A DNA stretch of 64,000 bases from Flavobacterium sp. (GCA_029946065.1 JAQSDU010000004.1:161201-225200); one strand, 5' to 3'. Shown: positions 54,713 through 63,107, counted from the stretch's first letter. Numbers and translations: made by a program. Notes: a model not told the origin generated them from the letters alone.

Positions 54713-54776
54713 GTAATTACTTCAAATCCCGATAACATTGAGCTGCTATCGGGTATTTAAAGTTTAAATGTTACGA

Positions 54777-54935
54777 CTAAATCCTTTTATTTAAAAATTT
54801 GTCTAATTTCCTATACATCCTTACTGCATAATATAAGATCGCTACGATTAATATTAATTGTGCTATTTGCCAAAAGGTTAGGAGGAAAAAATTGAGATCA
54901 TAAGCGGGTCCAACTTCGTAGATTTTTTCTTTCAT
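54777..54935 (-). CDS. Single-pass membrane miniprotein, 52 residues
   Basis: ATG 54935, stop TAG at 54777-54779. The sequence begins MKEKIYEVGPAYDLNFFLL, has one helix (residues about 15-37) and a basic tail ending DKFLNKRI. It follows the 39-residue miniprotein by 20 bases. Layout and tail (VRMYRKLDKF) resemble the first one (LIKIYRKIVK), so the pair may be related. No function known. Confidence 0.6.
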   Translation of the reverse strand: MKEKIYEVGPAYDLNFFLLTFWQIAQLILIVAILYYAVRMYRKLDKFLNKRI

Positions 54936-54955
54936 TTTTAATCCCTAAGCTTTTA

Positions 54956-55075
54956 TTACTTGACTATTTTTCTGTAAATTTTGATAAGCGCAATTACAAT
55001 TACGATCACCGCCACGAACACGAATGCCTGCCATAAGAACAAGCTGATACTAAAATCTTCGATACTTTTTCCCAT
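54956..55075 (-). CDS. Single-pass membrane miniprotein, 39 residues
   Basis: ATG 55075 follows the TAG stop of the upstream frame with no base between, a strong sign of coupled translation. Sequence: MGKSIEDFSISLFLW, a helix rich in Val/Ile (QAFVFVAVIVIVIAL), then the basic end IKIYRKIVK. One N-out or N-in helix with positive tail suggests a small regulator of a membrane complex or a toxin-like peptide; neither is shown. Confidence 0.65.
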   Translation of the reverse strand: MGKSIEDFSISLFLWQAFVFVAVIVIVIALIKIYRKIVK

Positions 55076-55363
55076 CTAGTTTATTTTAACACCAGAAATA
55101 ATTTCTCCGGTTAATTTGTTTATTTTAATTCTGTAGTGTTTCGTTATAGTTGTCATCGTTCCAAGACCATTAAAAAAACAATTATACTTCACTTTACCAA
55201 ACACATCTACCGTTACAACATTATTTGACACCGAATAGCTCGAACTCGTTTGTTCCCATGAAAAAGCTAGTGTAAATCCGCGATCTGAAGACGTTACTGT
55301 TACAACATAGGGGTTCATCACTTGTTTAATATCAATTTTGATTTCTGCAAGTGGTCCTACCAA
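55076..55363 (-). CDS. Hypothetical protein, start uncertain
   Basis: 95 codons from TTG 55363. The frame stays open upstream without any ATG across about 100 bases, including the terminator hairpin, and the extra codons look protein-like (NESDNESTDFEYFQ). Either the start is TTG or an unusual codon, or it is the remnant of a longer gene. The predicted product is beta-rich (VVTVDVFGKVKYNC) and hydrophilic. Its stop abuts the 39-residue gene. Confidence 0.5.
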   Translation of the reverse strand: MVGPLAEIKIDIKQVMNPYVVTVTSSDRGFTLAFSWEQTSSSYSVSNNVVTVDVFGKVKYNCFFNGLGTMTTITKHYRIKINKLTGEIISGVKIN

Positions 55364-55464
55364 TCGAAATCTTACTGTTGATGTTTTTTGTTTAGTATCT
55401 TGAAAATATTCAAAATCTGTACTTTCATTGTCACTTTCGTTATTATAAAAAAATATTTGAAAAC

Positions 55465-55490
55465 AATCCGGCAGGTTGAATTGCCGGATT
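55465..55490 (-). terminator. Terminator after the 134-residue secreted protein
   Basis: AATCCGGCA (55465-55473) and TGCCGGATT (55482-55490) form a perfect 9-base stem with an 8-base loop, trailed on the minus strand by TTTTC and soon another T-run. It closes the lipoprotein/134-residue pair. Confidence 0.75.
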
Positions 55491-55494
55491 TTAG

Positions 55495-55899
55495 TTAATT
55501 TTTTGTGTATGGAATTACTATTGTATCTGATTTTTTCTTGCCGTAGCTTCCATAGTTTATAATTATGGAAACGGACGACTTGCTTTCAGATACTTTTTCG
55601 ATTGAAACATTTAATGTGCTTTCAACAACATACAATTGACATTCTGAAGCTTCTCCATATTCACAAACAGATATATAAATCCTATCTGTTACCTCATCGG
55701 TACCTTCTTGTTTTGCACTTCCTGATTCATTGTTACAAACAAGTATATTGATGCTTTTGTCATTAAGTTGGTAATTTTTAAAGTCCTTAATACTGCCAAC
55801 TAAATTTTTTAAATCTGTATTTTTAACTTGGTTTGCATTCTTTTGTGAGTTGCAGATTAAAGGTAGAAACATTAAAAGTGCCAATAGTGTTGTTTTCAT
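55495..55899 (-). CDS. Small secreted protein downstream of the M15-like lipoprotein
   Basis: The 134-residue protein has a signal peptide (TTLLALLMFLPLICNS, then QKNAN). The mature part has four cysteines (VCNNESG, VCEYGEASECQ) and a beta-rich end (SSVSIIINYGSYGKKK). It starts 12 bases after the lipoprotein stop and shares its terminator. If the lipoprotein is a toxin, a small periplasmic protein in this position would be a candidate immunity factor; this is inference only. Confidence 0.65.
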   Translation of the reverse strand: MKTTLLALLMFLPLICNSQKNANQVKNTDLKNLVGSIKDFKNYQLNDKSINILVCNNESGSAKQEGTDEVTDRIYISVCEYGEASECQLYVVESTLNVSIEKVSESKSSVSIIINYGSYGKKKSDTIVIPYTKN

Positions 55900-55911
55900 A
55901 AGTTTGGGTTT

Positions 55912-57351
55912 TTAGTTGTTTTGTGCGGATATATGGATATGATCATGATGCCCTTTCACGTTAGAATTATTTACTGTTCCATCTGTTTCGGTTTTTAATT
56001 TAACGGAAGGTCCAAAGTTTTCTCTTATATTATTACCGTTTTGAAATCCATTTTGCAACGCACTTACTTGATTGTTAGGTCCTAAAATTACAATTTTATT
56101 TCCGTTTATACGACTTATATCAACGGCGGTTCCTTTGTAGTGGTTACTGTTGCTACCATGGGTTCCATTTGTAGTGGCGGAAATGTAGATACTCGTTATT
56201 TTACTACCCGCAGGCAAACTACTATTTGCGTCATCCAATGCAGATTTAATTGCATTGACCAAACTTACGGCAACTTGTTTATTAGCATTTTGATTATCAG
56301 ATTCTGTAGTACCAAATGTTACTTCCACGGTAGTGCCATCAGTTGTAACAATGGATTGAGGAATAAGTTGTTTAGGCCCTGTGTAATCGGTATTAGTATC
56401 ATCATTGTCTTCGGTAAATCCATCACCAGAATAATCATCGTTATTTGCCATTGACCAAATCATTTGAGAAATCGCTATGGCAGTTTCTTCATCTTGCTGA
56501 GCTAAATAATCATTTAAAAACAAATTGTAAAGGCTATGATTCGCAATTGCCCAGCCTTTCAGGCTTTTATCCAATTGCGCCCAAAAAGCACCAGCCGAAG
56601 CCCCTAAATTTTGATGCTGTAGATTCGGTTGAAAAACAATATCCTGTGAAGCTGGGGGATTGTAAGGGCTTGTATTTGTGCCATCTCCTCCACCATTTCC
56701 TGGTAATTGAACAATTTCGGCGGGTTGGAATTCATCAGAATTATCCGTACCGCATAAGACAAAGGTGTCGGTGCCGACACAAAGGCTGCACATATCACAA
56801 GTACCGCTAGCACAGCTACCAGTTTGTGTGCAATGAAATATTGGGACAAAAAATTTAAAGCATTCGATAGAATTTCTTGCCGCACTTGAATACAATTCCC
56901 GTAGTCTACCTTTAAAGTTTTCAGCTATTCCGGCTTCCAAACCTGCATGGGTTTGTGCATCAGGCTCCAATTCGACTATAGAGTATTCCCAATTATTATT
57001 CATATTGTAAACAATGAGGTTAAAAACATTGTCGTTGGTAACGATAATAGGAAAAATAGTAAATGAATAGGCAATTTTTTCGTTAGTAACAGTTTGTTTG
57101 ATATAATCCGTATCAATGACAAAATCTTCTAGCTGATATCTAGCGGTGATAGTGTTTTCCATGCCTTTTGGATGAATGCTGATGGTCTTTTTAAAATTTT
57201 TGAGTCCTGTCGCATTTTTAAATTCTTCGAAAGAAACACTGTTTTTGAATTCAATTTTAGATGCTGTGTCTTCGGTGTTGTAAATTTCACCACTACAGCT
57301 TGTCATAAAAATCAGTAAAAAAATAAATGTGGTGTTTAATAATTTTTTCAT
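55912..57351 (-). CDS. Lipoprotein with C-terminal M15-peptidase-like domain
   Basis: The 479-residue protein has a lipobox (FMTSC-SGE, Cys19). Residues about 30-160 are a beta-rich region of unknown type. Around 165-200 lies a cysteine cluster (HCTQTGSCASGTCDMCSLC). After a Gly/Asn/Pro linker the last about 130 residues carry SNHYKGTAVDIS and, at the very end, GHHDHIHIS. This S-x-H-x6-D plus H-x-H layout is the zinc site of M15 peptidases (D-Ala-D-Ala carboxypeptidases and endolysins). The target may be peptidoglycan. Modular N-terminus plus enzymatic tail recalls polymorphic toxins. Confidence 0.65.
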   Translation of the reverse strand: MKKLLNTTFIFLLIFMTSCSGEIYNTEDTASKIEFKNSVSFEEFKNATGLKNFKKTISIHPKGMENTITARYQLEDFVIDTDYIKQTVTNEKIAYSFTIFPIIVTNDNVFNLIVYNMNNNWEYSIVELEPDAQTHAGLEAGIAENFKGRLRELYSSAARNSIECFKFFVPIFHCTQTGSCASGTCDMCSLCVGTDTFVLCGTDNSDEFQPAEIVQLPGNGGGDGTNTSPYNPPASQDIVFQPNLQHQNLGASAGAFWAQLDKSLKGWAIANHSLYNLFLNDYLAQQDEETAIAISQMIWSMANNDDYSGDGFTEDNDDTNTDYTGPKQLIPQSIVTTDGTTVEVTFGTTESDNQNANKQVAVSLVNAIKSALDDANSSLPAGSKITSIYISATTNGTHGSNSNHYKGTAVDISRINGNKIVILGPNNQVSALQNGFQNGNNIRENFGPSVKLKTETDGTVNNSNVKGHHDHIHISAQNN

Positions 57352-57469
57352 GGTTGAGAGTTTAATCGTTCTACATTAAATCATTTCCAAATTCCTCGAG
57401 TAATTTGTATTGTAAAAATAGTACCATGAAAAAATATTTTATTACGGTTTTTCCGCACGAAATGTTAAT

Positions 57470-58123
57470 TTATATGAAGCCTCTTTTTCTGGCTTCGCGA
57501 ACGATGTCTTCATCGGTGCCTTTTTCGATTAGGAAATAGTCTTTTATGTAAGCTTTTCGTTTCTCGACGGCACTTTGGGAAAGGTTCAGGATTTCCGGAA
57601 TGTTTTTAGTTTTAACGCCTTGTGACAATAATGTGATGATCTGGCGGTTGTAGGAATCGAGATAATCTTCTGTCGAAAGCAGTTCTTTGATGCTTTCTTT
57701 GACGGTTTCACTGTAATAAATTTCGCCTTTAAGTAGGATTTCAAAGGCATTGAGCAATTCATCGGCAGTAAAATCGCTTTTGACCAGTAGGCCATCAGGG
57801 CGGATTTTTTTGACTATATTATACAGGAGAAAAGCTTCTGGGTGAGAAGTCAGCATGACAATTTTTGCTTTCGGAATGTATTTTTTGGCCAAAACGGCAA
57901 GGTCTTCACCGGAATAAATGTCTTTTTCAGGATACGGCGGTAAACTTCGGTCGATAAAAATCATATCGAAACGTTCCTTTGAGACGATGATATTATGGGC
58001 GCTTTCACAGTTGTAAGCGGTCGTAACGACTATTTCGTGACCAGATTTATTGTATTCCAAAATGATTTTATAGCCTTCAATTTGCGAAGGATGATCGTCT
58101 ATCATTAAGATTTGCTGCTTCAT
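57470..58123 (-). CDS. LuxR-type response regulator
   Basis: The 217-residue protein has a receiver domain (residues about 1-130, acidic pair Asp9/Asp10, phosphoacceptor Asp58 in IFIDRSLP, Thr in VMLTSH and Lys in LLVKSD) and a C-terminal helix-turn-helix (LLSQGVKTKNIPEILNLSQSAVEKRKAYIKDYF, split), of the NarL/FixJ type. It follows the second kinase by 16 bases and is its clear partner. Its targets may include the lipoprotein locus downstream, which lies 118 bases away in the same direction. Confidence 0.93.
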   Translation of the reverse strand: MKQQILMIDDHPSQIEGYKIILEYNKSGHEIVVTTAYNCESAHNIIVSKERFDMIFIDRSLPPYPEKDIYSGEDLAVLAKKYIPKAKIVMLTSHPEAFLLYNIVKKIRPDGLLVKSDFTADELLNAFEILLKGEIYYSETVKESIKELLSTEDYLDSYNRQIITLLSQGVKTKNIPEILNLSQSAVEKRKAYIKDYFLIEKGTDEDIVREARKRGFI

Positions 58124-58139
58124 TTCTCCTGATTTTGAT

Positions 58140-60161
58140 TTAAACTGGAACTTCTAATTTGATGGTTGTGCCTGCGCCCGGATTCGAGTCAATATGAATT
58201 TGAGCGTTGATTTCTTTCGCACGCGTATACATGCTTTTCATACCTATTCCTTTTTGGATTTTTGCTTCGTCAAAGCCCTTGCCATCATCTTCAATGGCGA
58301 TGACCAGCGTTTTTTTGGATTTTTTCATGGTGATATTTACGCTATTGGCTTCGGCATACTTATCGATGTTCTGAATGGCCTCCTGCAAAATTCTGTAAAT
58401 CTGCATTTTGATTTTGTTATTGATTTTGTCCCATTTGATATTGCCGCCTGTATGCAAATTAAAATTGATATTGGAGTGGTTTTCTACCGAGGTAAACAGG
58501 TTGCGCACGGTGATTTCAAAATCGAGGGTACTGGAAAAAACGTTCTTTTGAAGGTCGAAGGCAATGGTGCGGATTTCTTTTTCTATGTCCTGGATTTCAT
58601 TGATGTGGGTAAGACATTTTTGGATGGTTTGCGGGTCGGTTTTCCGGCTGAGCACAAATAAATTCAGCCTGATGCTGTTGAGTTTGCCCATGACGCCGTC
58701 GTGGAGTTCCTGCGAAATTCTTTTCTTTTCGAGTTGCTTACCTTCTTCGACTTTTTTGCTTTGTTCGAGCATGAGTTGGTAGATCTCGGCATTGGCTTGT
58801 TCTTGTTCGCGTTCGAGTTGGGTTTGTCGGTTTTTGAGTACATAATAACCAAAAACCACGAAAACTATTGCCAATAACAGCAATGCGAAGCTGGTGTAAA
58901 GGTATTTTTCACGTTCATCGAGCAGGTTTTTCTTGTCGGTAACGAGTTCTTCGGTTTCGTATTCTATGCGGGCGAATTTGTCGCGGTTCCTGCGTTCGGC
59001 GAGTTGGAGAGAATCGTTTATTTTGTTGTATTCGGTGAAGTATTTTTGGGCGTTGGTGGGGTCTAATACCGATAGATCTTTTAAACATTTTACAACCTCC
59101 TTTTGTAAGTTCTTCTCTTTTGCCAAAAAATAGGCCTCTTTAATTACCAAAATTGCTTTTGTTGAATCCTTCATTATAGAATAATATTCAGAAATATTTG
59201 ATTTGCAATTAATAATTCTAACAATATTTTTATAACGATAATAAATATCTAAAGAATTATAAAATGCATTAGGCAGATTGTTTAATACGTTTAATTTTAA
59301 ATTTGAATATGCTAAATTTTCTTGTATTAGAGCATATAGGTCAGGTCTTTCGGTGAAAAGGTTCTTTTGAATAATTGCTTTTTTGTAGAATGATATCGCC
59401 TTATCATGAAAGCCCAATTTTGCATAAAGGCATCCTAAATTGTTTAGATTCAAAGCAACGGTTTGAAAAGTTCCGGAAATATTTTTAGATTTTGAAAGTT
59501 CTAACGACATTTCATTATAGTATTTAGCCTTTTTAATTTCTCCTAAATTCTCGTTTACTGCACCTAGAATACTATATACTAAGCAAAGATTCTCCTTGTC
59601 ATTCCCGTTTTTTAAATATTCCATTACTTCTATACAAGATTTCTCTGAGCCAATGAAATCATTTTCTAAAAACTGCAAGTCAGATTTTGCAAGTAAACAT
59701 TGTATTAGATTTTTATAATCTAAATTCTTTCTACTTATTTTTTCTGCATTATAAAAATTTAGATATGCGCTGTCTATATTCATTTTATACGAAAAGTAAT
59801 CTCCTAAATATTTATATGCTTTTCCTAAACTTACATTATCATTAGCTGTTTTTGCGTTTTTTATTATGTTTTTTACGGTAATTTGATATTCTTCTTTAGC
59901 GTTGATATTCCAATACCTATTCGCCACTTTAAAATAATTAACCCTATTCATCGAATCATTAGCTTCTTTTGAAATAATCGCTAATGCTTTATCTGCATAT
60001 AAATGTTTTTTTTTATAAGGCAATGCATCTAAATTGGCTTGTTGGAAAAAATAATCCAGACTATCATTTCTCTTAATTTGTGCTTTAACTTTCTTAGCAT
60101 TATCCGCACAAGAAAATAATCCAACAATCAAAACCAATCCTATGCAATATTTATAAATCAT
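58140..60161 (-). CDS. TPR sensor histidine kinase (complete)
   Basis: The 673-residue protein begins with a lipobox-like signal (LIVGLFSC-ADN) and about eight TPR-like units to residue 380. One membrane helix follows (YTSFALLLLAIVFVVFGYYVL), then a coiled coil, a HisKA_3 domain with the phosphoacceptor in SQELHDGVMGKL, and a complete ATPase domain with N-box LQEAIQNIDKYAEA and G-boxes EDDGKGFDEA and GIGMKSMYTRAKE. Periplasmic or extracytoplasmic TPRs as sensor are common in Bacteroidetes. The ATG overlaps the stop of the upstream paralogue by 4 bases. Confidence 0.92.
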   Translation of the reverse strand: MIYKYCIGLVLIVGLFSCADNAKKVKAQIKRNDSLDYFFQQANLDALPYKKKHLYADKALAIISKEANDSMNRVNYFKVANRYWNINAKEEYQITVKNIIKNAKTANDNVSLGKAYKYLGDYFSYKMNIDSAYLNFYNAEKISRKNLDYKNLIQCLLAKSDLQFLENDFIGSEKSCIEVMEYLKNGNDKENLCLVYSILGAVNENLGEIKKAKYYNEMSLELSKSKNISGTFQTVALNLNNLGCLYAKLGFHDKAISFYKKAIIQKNLFTERPDLYALIQENLAYSNLKLNVLNNLPNAFYNSLDIYYRYKNIVRIINCKSNISEYYSIMKDSTKAILVIKEAYFLAKEKNLQKEVVKCLKDLSVLDPTNAQKYFTEYNKINDSLQLAERRNRDKFARIEYETEELVTDKKNLLDEREKYLYTSFALLLLAIVFVVFGYYVLKNRQTQLEREQEQANAEIYQLMLEQSKKVEEGKQLEKKRISQELHDGVMGKLNSIRLNLFVLSRKTDPQTIQKCLTHINEIQDIEKEIRTIAFDLQKNVFSSTLDFEITVRNLFTSVENHSNINFNLHTGGNIKWDKINNKIKMQIYRILQEAIQNIDKYAEANSVNITMKKSKKTLVIAIEDDGKGFDEAKIQKGIGMKSMYTRAKEINAQIHIDSNPGAGTTIKLEVPV

Positions 60162-61819
60162 AATATTTCAGTGTTTAAATTTCCCGAAACATCATTGTGC
60201 AATGCATAAGCAATCGTTCTGATTTCTTTTTCAATTGCTTGGATTTCATCAATATGAACCAGACATTTGTCAATGGTTTCAATGTCCGTTTTTTTATTTA
60301 AAACAAAAAGATTCAGCCTGATACTGGTAAGTTTGCCCATGACGCCATCGTGCAATTCCTTTGCGATTTTATTTTTTTCGATTTGCTTGCCGTCTTCTAT
60401 TTTTTGCTGTTGGTCGAGTTGCAGTCTGTAAATTTCGGCAGCAGCTTTTTGTTTTTGTTGTTTGAGCTTAATTTGGCGGCGTTTGAAGATGATAAAGCCC
60501 AATAAACTTGTAGTTATTATGATTAAAAAAACAATGATTGCTATTAATGTATAGTTCTGTTTTTGTGCAATCAGTTGGTTTTTTTCTTGGGTCAGTTCTT
60601 CGGTTTCGTATTCTATACGGGCGAATTTGTTGCGGTTGCGACGTTCGGCGAGTGCTAGAGAGTCGGTTAGGGTGTAGTATTCTTGGGAATATTTTGAGGC
60701 GTTTTTTGGGTCTGTTATTATTAATTGTTTTAGGGAAGCCAAAATTAATTCTTTTGACTGAAACTCTTTCGCTTTCTGCAAAGCGATTTTTGCGAAAAAA
60801 TTTGCTTCCTTATTTTTTTTATAAAAAAGACTAAATTCGGACAAATTCAATCTGCAATAAACCATGGTACTGTAGTCGAGTACACTATCTGAAATTTGTA
60901 ATGCTTCGTAAAAATCGTCTGTGCTTTTTAATTTGTTTAATTTGAAATTTGAATATGCCAAATTATTTTTCAAAGTTGAATATAAAAAAATATTATCTCC
61001 TCTTATGTCCTTTTCGTTTAGCCCTAAGTTATAAAAAAAAACAGCCTTTTTATATTCTCTTTTGTGCTCATATACAATTCCGATATTATTGTAAATCTGT
61101 GCTTTAGATTTAAAGAAAGACGGAAAATTACCAATTTTAAATTTTTGAATCGCTCTATTATATATTTCAATTGCCTTATCATACTCATTTAAATCACTGT
61201 AAATACTGCCTAAAATATCGTATGCTTCAATAGAATCGCCATTGTAATCTTCAAGCATTTTTAGCATCCTTAAAACTTTATACAATGTATTTTCTCCTCC
61301 GCTATAATCTTTTTGTAGATATTGTAACCTCGATTTTTGGATTAACATTTCAGCATACTGCCTCTGCGTTTTCAATCTCTGATATAATTGTCCTGACTTA
61401 TTATAATAGTAATAAGCACTATCAATAATATTGTTTTGAGCATTATAATCGCCAATGTAACCCATCCCTTTAGCGATACTAAATTCATCATTATCTCTAT
61501 AAGCATTTTTAATTGTTGAATCACAAACGCGCCTAAATTCAACCCACTTTTTCATATTCCAATACCTATTTGCCACCTTAAAATAATTCACCCGGTTCAT
61601 AGAATCATTAGGCTGTTCCTGAACTATAGCGAGTGCTTTTTCAGTAAAAAGTAGTCGTTTGGCATACGGTAAAGTATCGATATTCGCCTGCTCAAAAAAA
61701 TAATCCAAACTATCATTCTCAGAATCTCTTCCACTAAAATTTTTAGAATCGCGCATACAGAAAAGAACTCCCAATATAAAAAGCAGCACTATGAAGATTT
61801 TCCAGTTCAAATTAAGCAA
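60158..61819 (-). CDS. TPR histidine kinase paralogue lacking the ATPase domain
   Basis: The 553-residue protein matches the next gene along its whole length: NDSLDYFFEQANIDTLPY versus NDSLDYFFQQANLDALPY, TPRs, one membrane helix and HisKA_3 with intact KELHDGVMGKL. It ends DVSGNLNTEIL, at the point where the paralogue goes on to its ATPase domain, so it cannot bind ATP. It has a phosphoacceptor histidine and might be phosphorylated by the complete kinase. No ATG is available; TTG 61819 (LLNLNWKI) or TTG 61810 is the start, the latter giving a longer leader. Confidence 0.85.
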   Translation of the reverse strand: MLNLNWKIFIVLLFILGVLFCMRDSKNFSGRDSENDSLDYFFEQANIDTLPYAKRLLFTEKALAIVQEQPNDSMNRVNYFKVANRYWNMKKWVEFRRVCDSTIKNAYRDNDEFSIAKGMGYIGDYNAQNNIIDSAYYYYNKSGQLYQRLKTQRQYAEMLIQKSRLQYLQKDYSGGENTLYKVLRMLKMLEDYNGDSIEAYDILGSIYSDLNEYDKAIEIYNRAIQKFKIGNFPSFFKSKAQIYNNIGIVYEHKREYKKAVFFYNLGLNEKDIRGDNIFLYSTLKNNLAYSNFKLNKLKSTDDFYEALQISDSVLDYSTMVYCRLNLSEFSLFYKKNKEANFFAKIALQKAKEFQSKELILASLKQLIITDPKNASKYSQEYYTLTDSLALAERRNRNKFARIEYETEELTQEKNQLIAQKQNYTLIAIIVFLIIITTSLLGFIIFKRRQIKLKQQKQKAAAEIYRLQLDQQQKIEDGKQIEKNKIAKELHDGVMGKLTSIRLNLFVLNKKTDIETIDKCLVHIDEIQAIEKEIRTIAYALHNDVSGNLNTEIL

Positions 61820-61830
61820 GTTGTTACAAT

Positions 61831-61838
61831 CAAAAATA
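61831..61838 (-). promoter_or_regulatory. -7 promoter element of the kinase operon
   Basis: The complement reads TATTTTTG, matching TAnnTTTG, 11 bases before TTG 61819 or 20 bases before TTG 61810. Confidence 0.6.
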
Positions 61839-61846
61839 ACAAATTA

Positions 61847-61868
61847 CCGATAGTAATACTACTGTCGG
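61847..61868 (-). promoter_or_regulatory. Inverted repeat over the -33 region of the kinase operon promoter
   Basis: CCGATAGTA (61847-61855) and TACTGTCGG (61860-61868) are complementary except for one G-T pair, around a 4-base spacer. Its place, directly upstream of the -7 site, suits an operator for the LuxR-type regulator or another factor. Confidence 0.5.
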
Positions 61869-62024
61869 AATAATTCTGATGACGAAAAAAACGGGAACCT
61901 GAATCTTTTCACCCTAAATCGATAACAGGCCCCCGGTAATGATAAAATTACTTTGTAAAAGTATTGTATCCTTAAAAGTTACAATTACGGTTTTCCCGTA
62001 AAAAATGTTAATGTTTTTTATTTG

Positions 62025-62032
62025 TACTTTTG
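62025..62032 (+). promoter_or_regulatory. -7 promoter element for the metallophosphoesterase gene
   Basis: TACTTTTG matches TAnnTTTG and lies 16 bases before the ATG at 62049. The in-frame ATG at 62022 overlaps it and is not used. Confidence 0.6.
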
Positions 62033-62048
62033 CGTTTATAGATTGACT

Positions 62049-62786
62049 ATGAAACGTACTTTGGTTATCGGCGACGTACATGGCGGTTTGCGCGCACTCG
62101 AACAGGTTTTGCAACGCGCCGGCGTTAACGAAAATGATCTTCTGATTTTTTTGGGCGATTATGTTGACGGCTGGAGCCAGTCGCCGCAGGTTTTGGATTT
62201 CTTGATTGCGTTGCACACAACCCATAACTGCATCTTCATCCGCGGGAATCACGACGAATTATTGCTGCAATGGCTGCTCGAAAGCAATAAAGATTTCGAC
62301 GAAACGCTATGGTTCAAACATGGCGGCGAGGCGACTGTAAATGCATATAAAAACGTCACGCCAGAAACAAAAAAATTACATATTGCCTTTTTAGAATCGC
62401 TTCAAAATTATTACATCGACGACCAAAACCGTCTGTTTGTTCACGCAGGATTTACCAATATGAATGGTGTGAAAGATGAGTATTTTCCTAAAATGTTTTA
62501 TTGGGAAAGGACACTATGGGAAACCGCATTGGCACTCGACGAAAACATGCCAACAGACAATCTTTTATACCCGAAAAGATTCACTTTATACACCGAAATT
62601 TTTATCGGGCATACACCTGTGAGCCGCATCGGAAAAACTGTTCCCGTGCAAAAAGCGAATGTCATTAATGTCGATACCGGTGCGGCTTTTAAAGGCCCGC
62701 TGACGGTTATGGATGCCGATTCAAAATCGTATTGGCAAAGCGATTTTTTACCCGATTTATATCCTGGCGAAAAAGGACGAAACTGA
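62049..62786 (+). CDS. Metallophosphoesterase (serine/threonine phosphatase-like)
   Basis: The protein has 245 residues from ATG 62049. The calcineurin-like metal site is clear: GDVHGGLRALE, LGDYVDGWSQS, RGNHDELLL and the later histidines HAGFTNM and GHTPVSRIG. This is the bacterial PPP-type phosphatase subgroup (as PrpA/B), which removes phosphate from proteins or dinucleotides such as Ap4A. It is a single cytoplasmic gene with its own promoter. A role together with the kinases nearby is not shown. Confidence 0.93.
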   Translation: MKRTLVIGDVHGGLRALEQVLQRAGVNENDLLIFLGDYVDGWSQSPQVLDFLIALHTTHNCIFIRGNHDELLLQWLLESNKDFDETLWFKHGGEATVNAYKNVTPETKKLHIAFLESLQNYYIDDQNRLFVHAGFTNMNGVKDEYFPKMFYWERTLWETALALDENMPTDNLLYPKRFTLYTEIFIGHTPVSRIGKTVPVQKANVINVDTGAAFKGPLTVMDADSKSYWQSDFLPDLYPGEKGRN

Positions 62787-63107
62787 CATCGTTTAAAGTC
62801 GAAATTTGCGATTTGAAATTATACAAAATATCCGCACTTTAAAGTGTGATTTTTAAAATGTAAGTTGACCGTAAAACCATGCACTTCGTCAGAATTTTAG
62901 GATACAATCGGAAACATTTTTTTAATTTCGAAGCTGTGGTGATTCTGATAAAATCACTTCTAAACTCAAGTTTTGAAAGTCGTTGAATTACAGCTTATTT
63001 ATTGCTGAAGTCATCAACAAAATAACAAAAAACCGTTTGATAACTTTTTGGCATTTGTGCGTTTTCCAAGAATGACATTTTGCGAATAAGTCGTATTTTT
63101 AACCTGA
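62787..63107. other. 321-base intergenic region before the LytTR regulator
   Basis: It contains a short period-7 tract (AAAGTCG, AAATTTG, CGATTTG, AAATTAT from 62795) and a perfect 12-base palindrome CACTTTAAAGTG at 62835-62846 followed by a T-run, possibly the upstream gene's terminator. GTGATT and AATCAC around 62939-62958 could pair. I see no gene and no clear promoter. Confidence 0.45.

Noticed and set aside
60158..60161. Frameshift as the cause of the short histidine kinase
   Set aside because: After its stop the sequence is the start of the next full kinase; no ATPase-domain remnant lies in another frame between them.
61914..62252. 112-codon minus-strand frame overlapping the metallophosphoesterase start
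   Set aside because: It overlaps the promoter and conserved GDVHGG region of the real gene.
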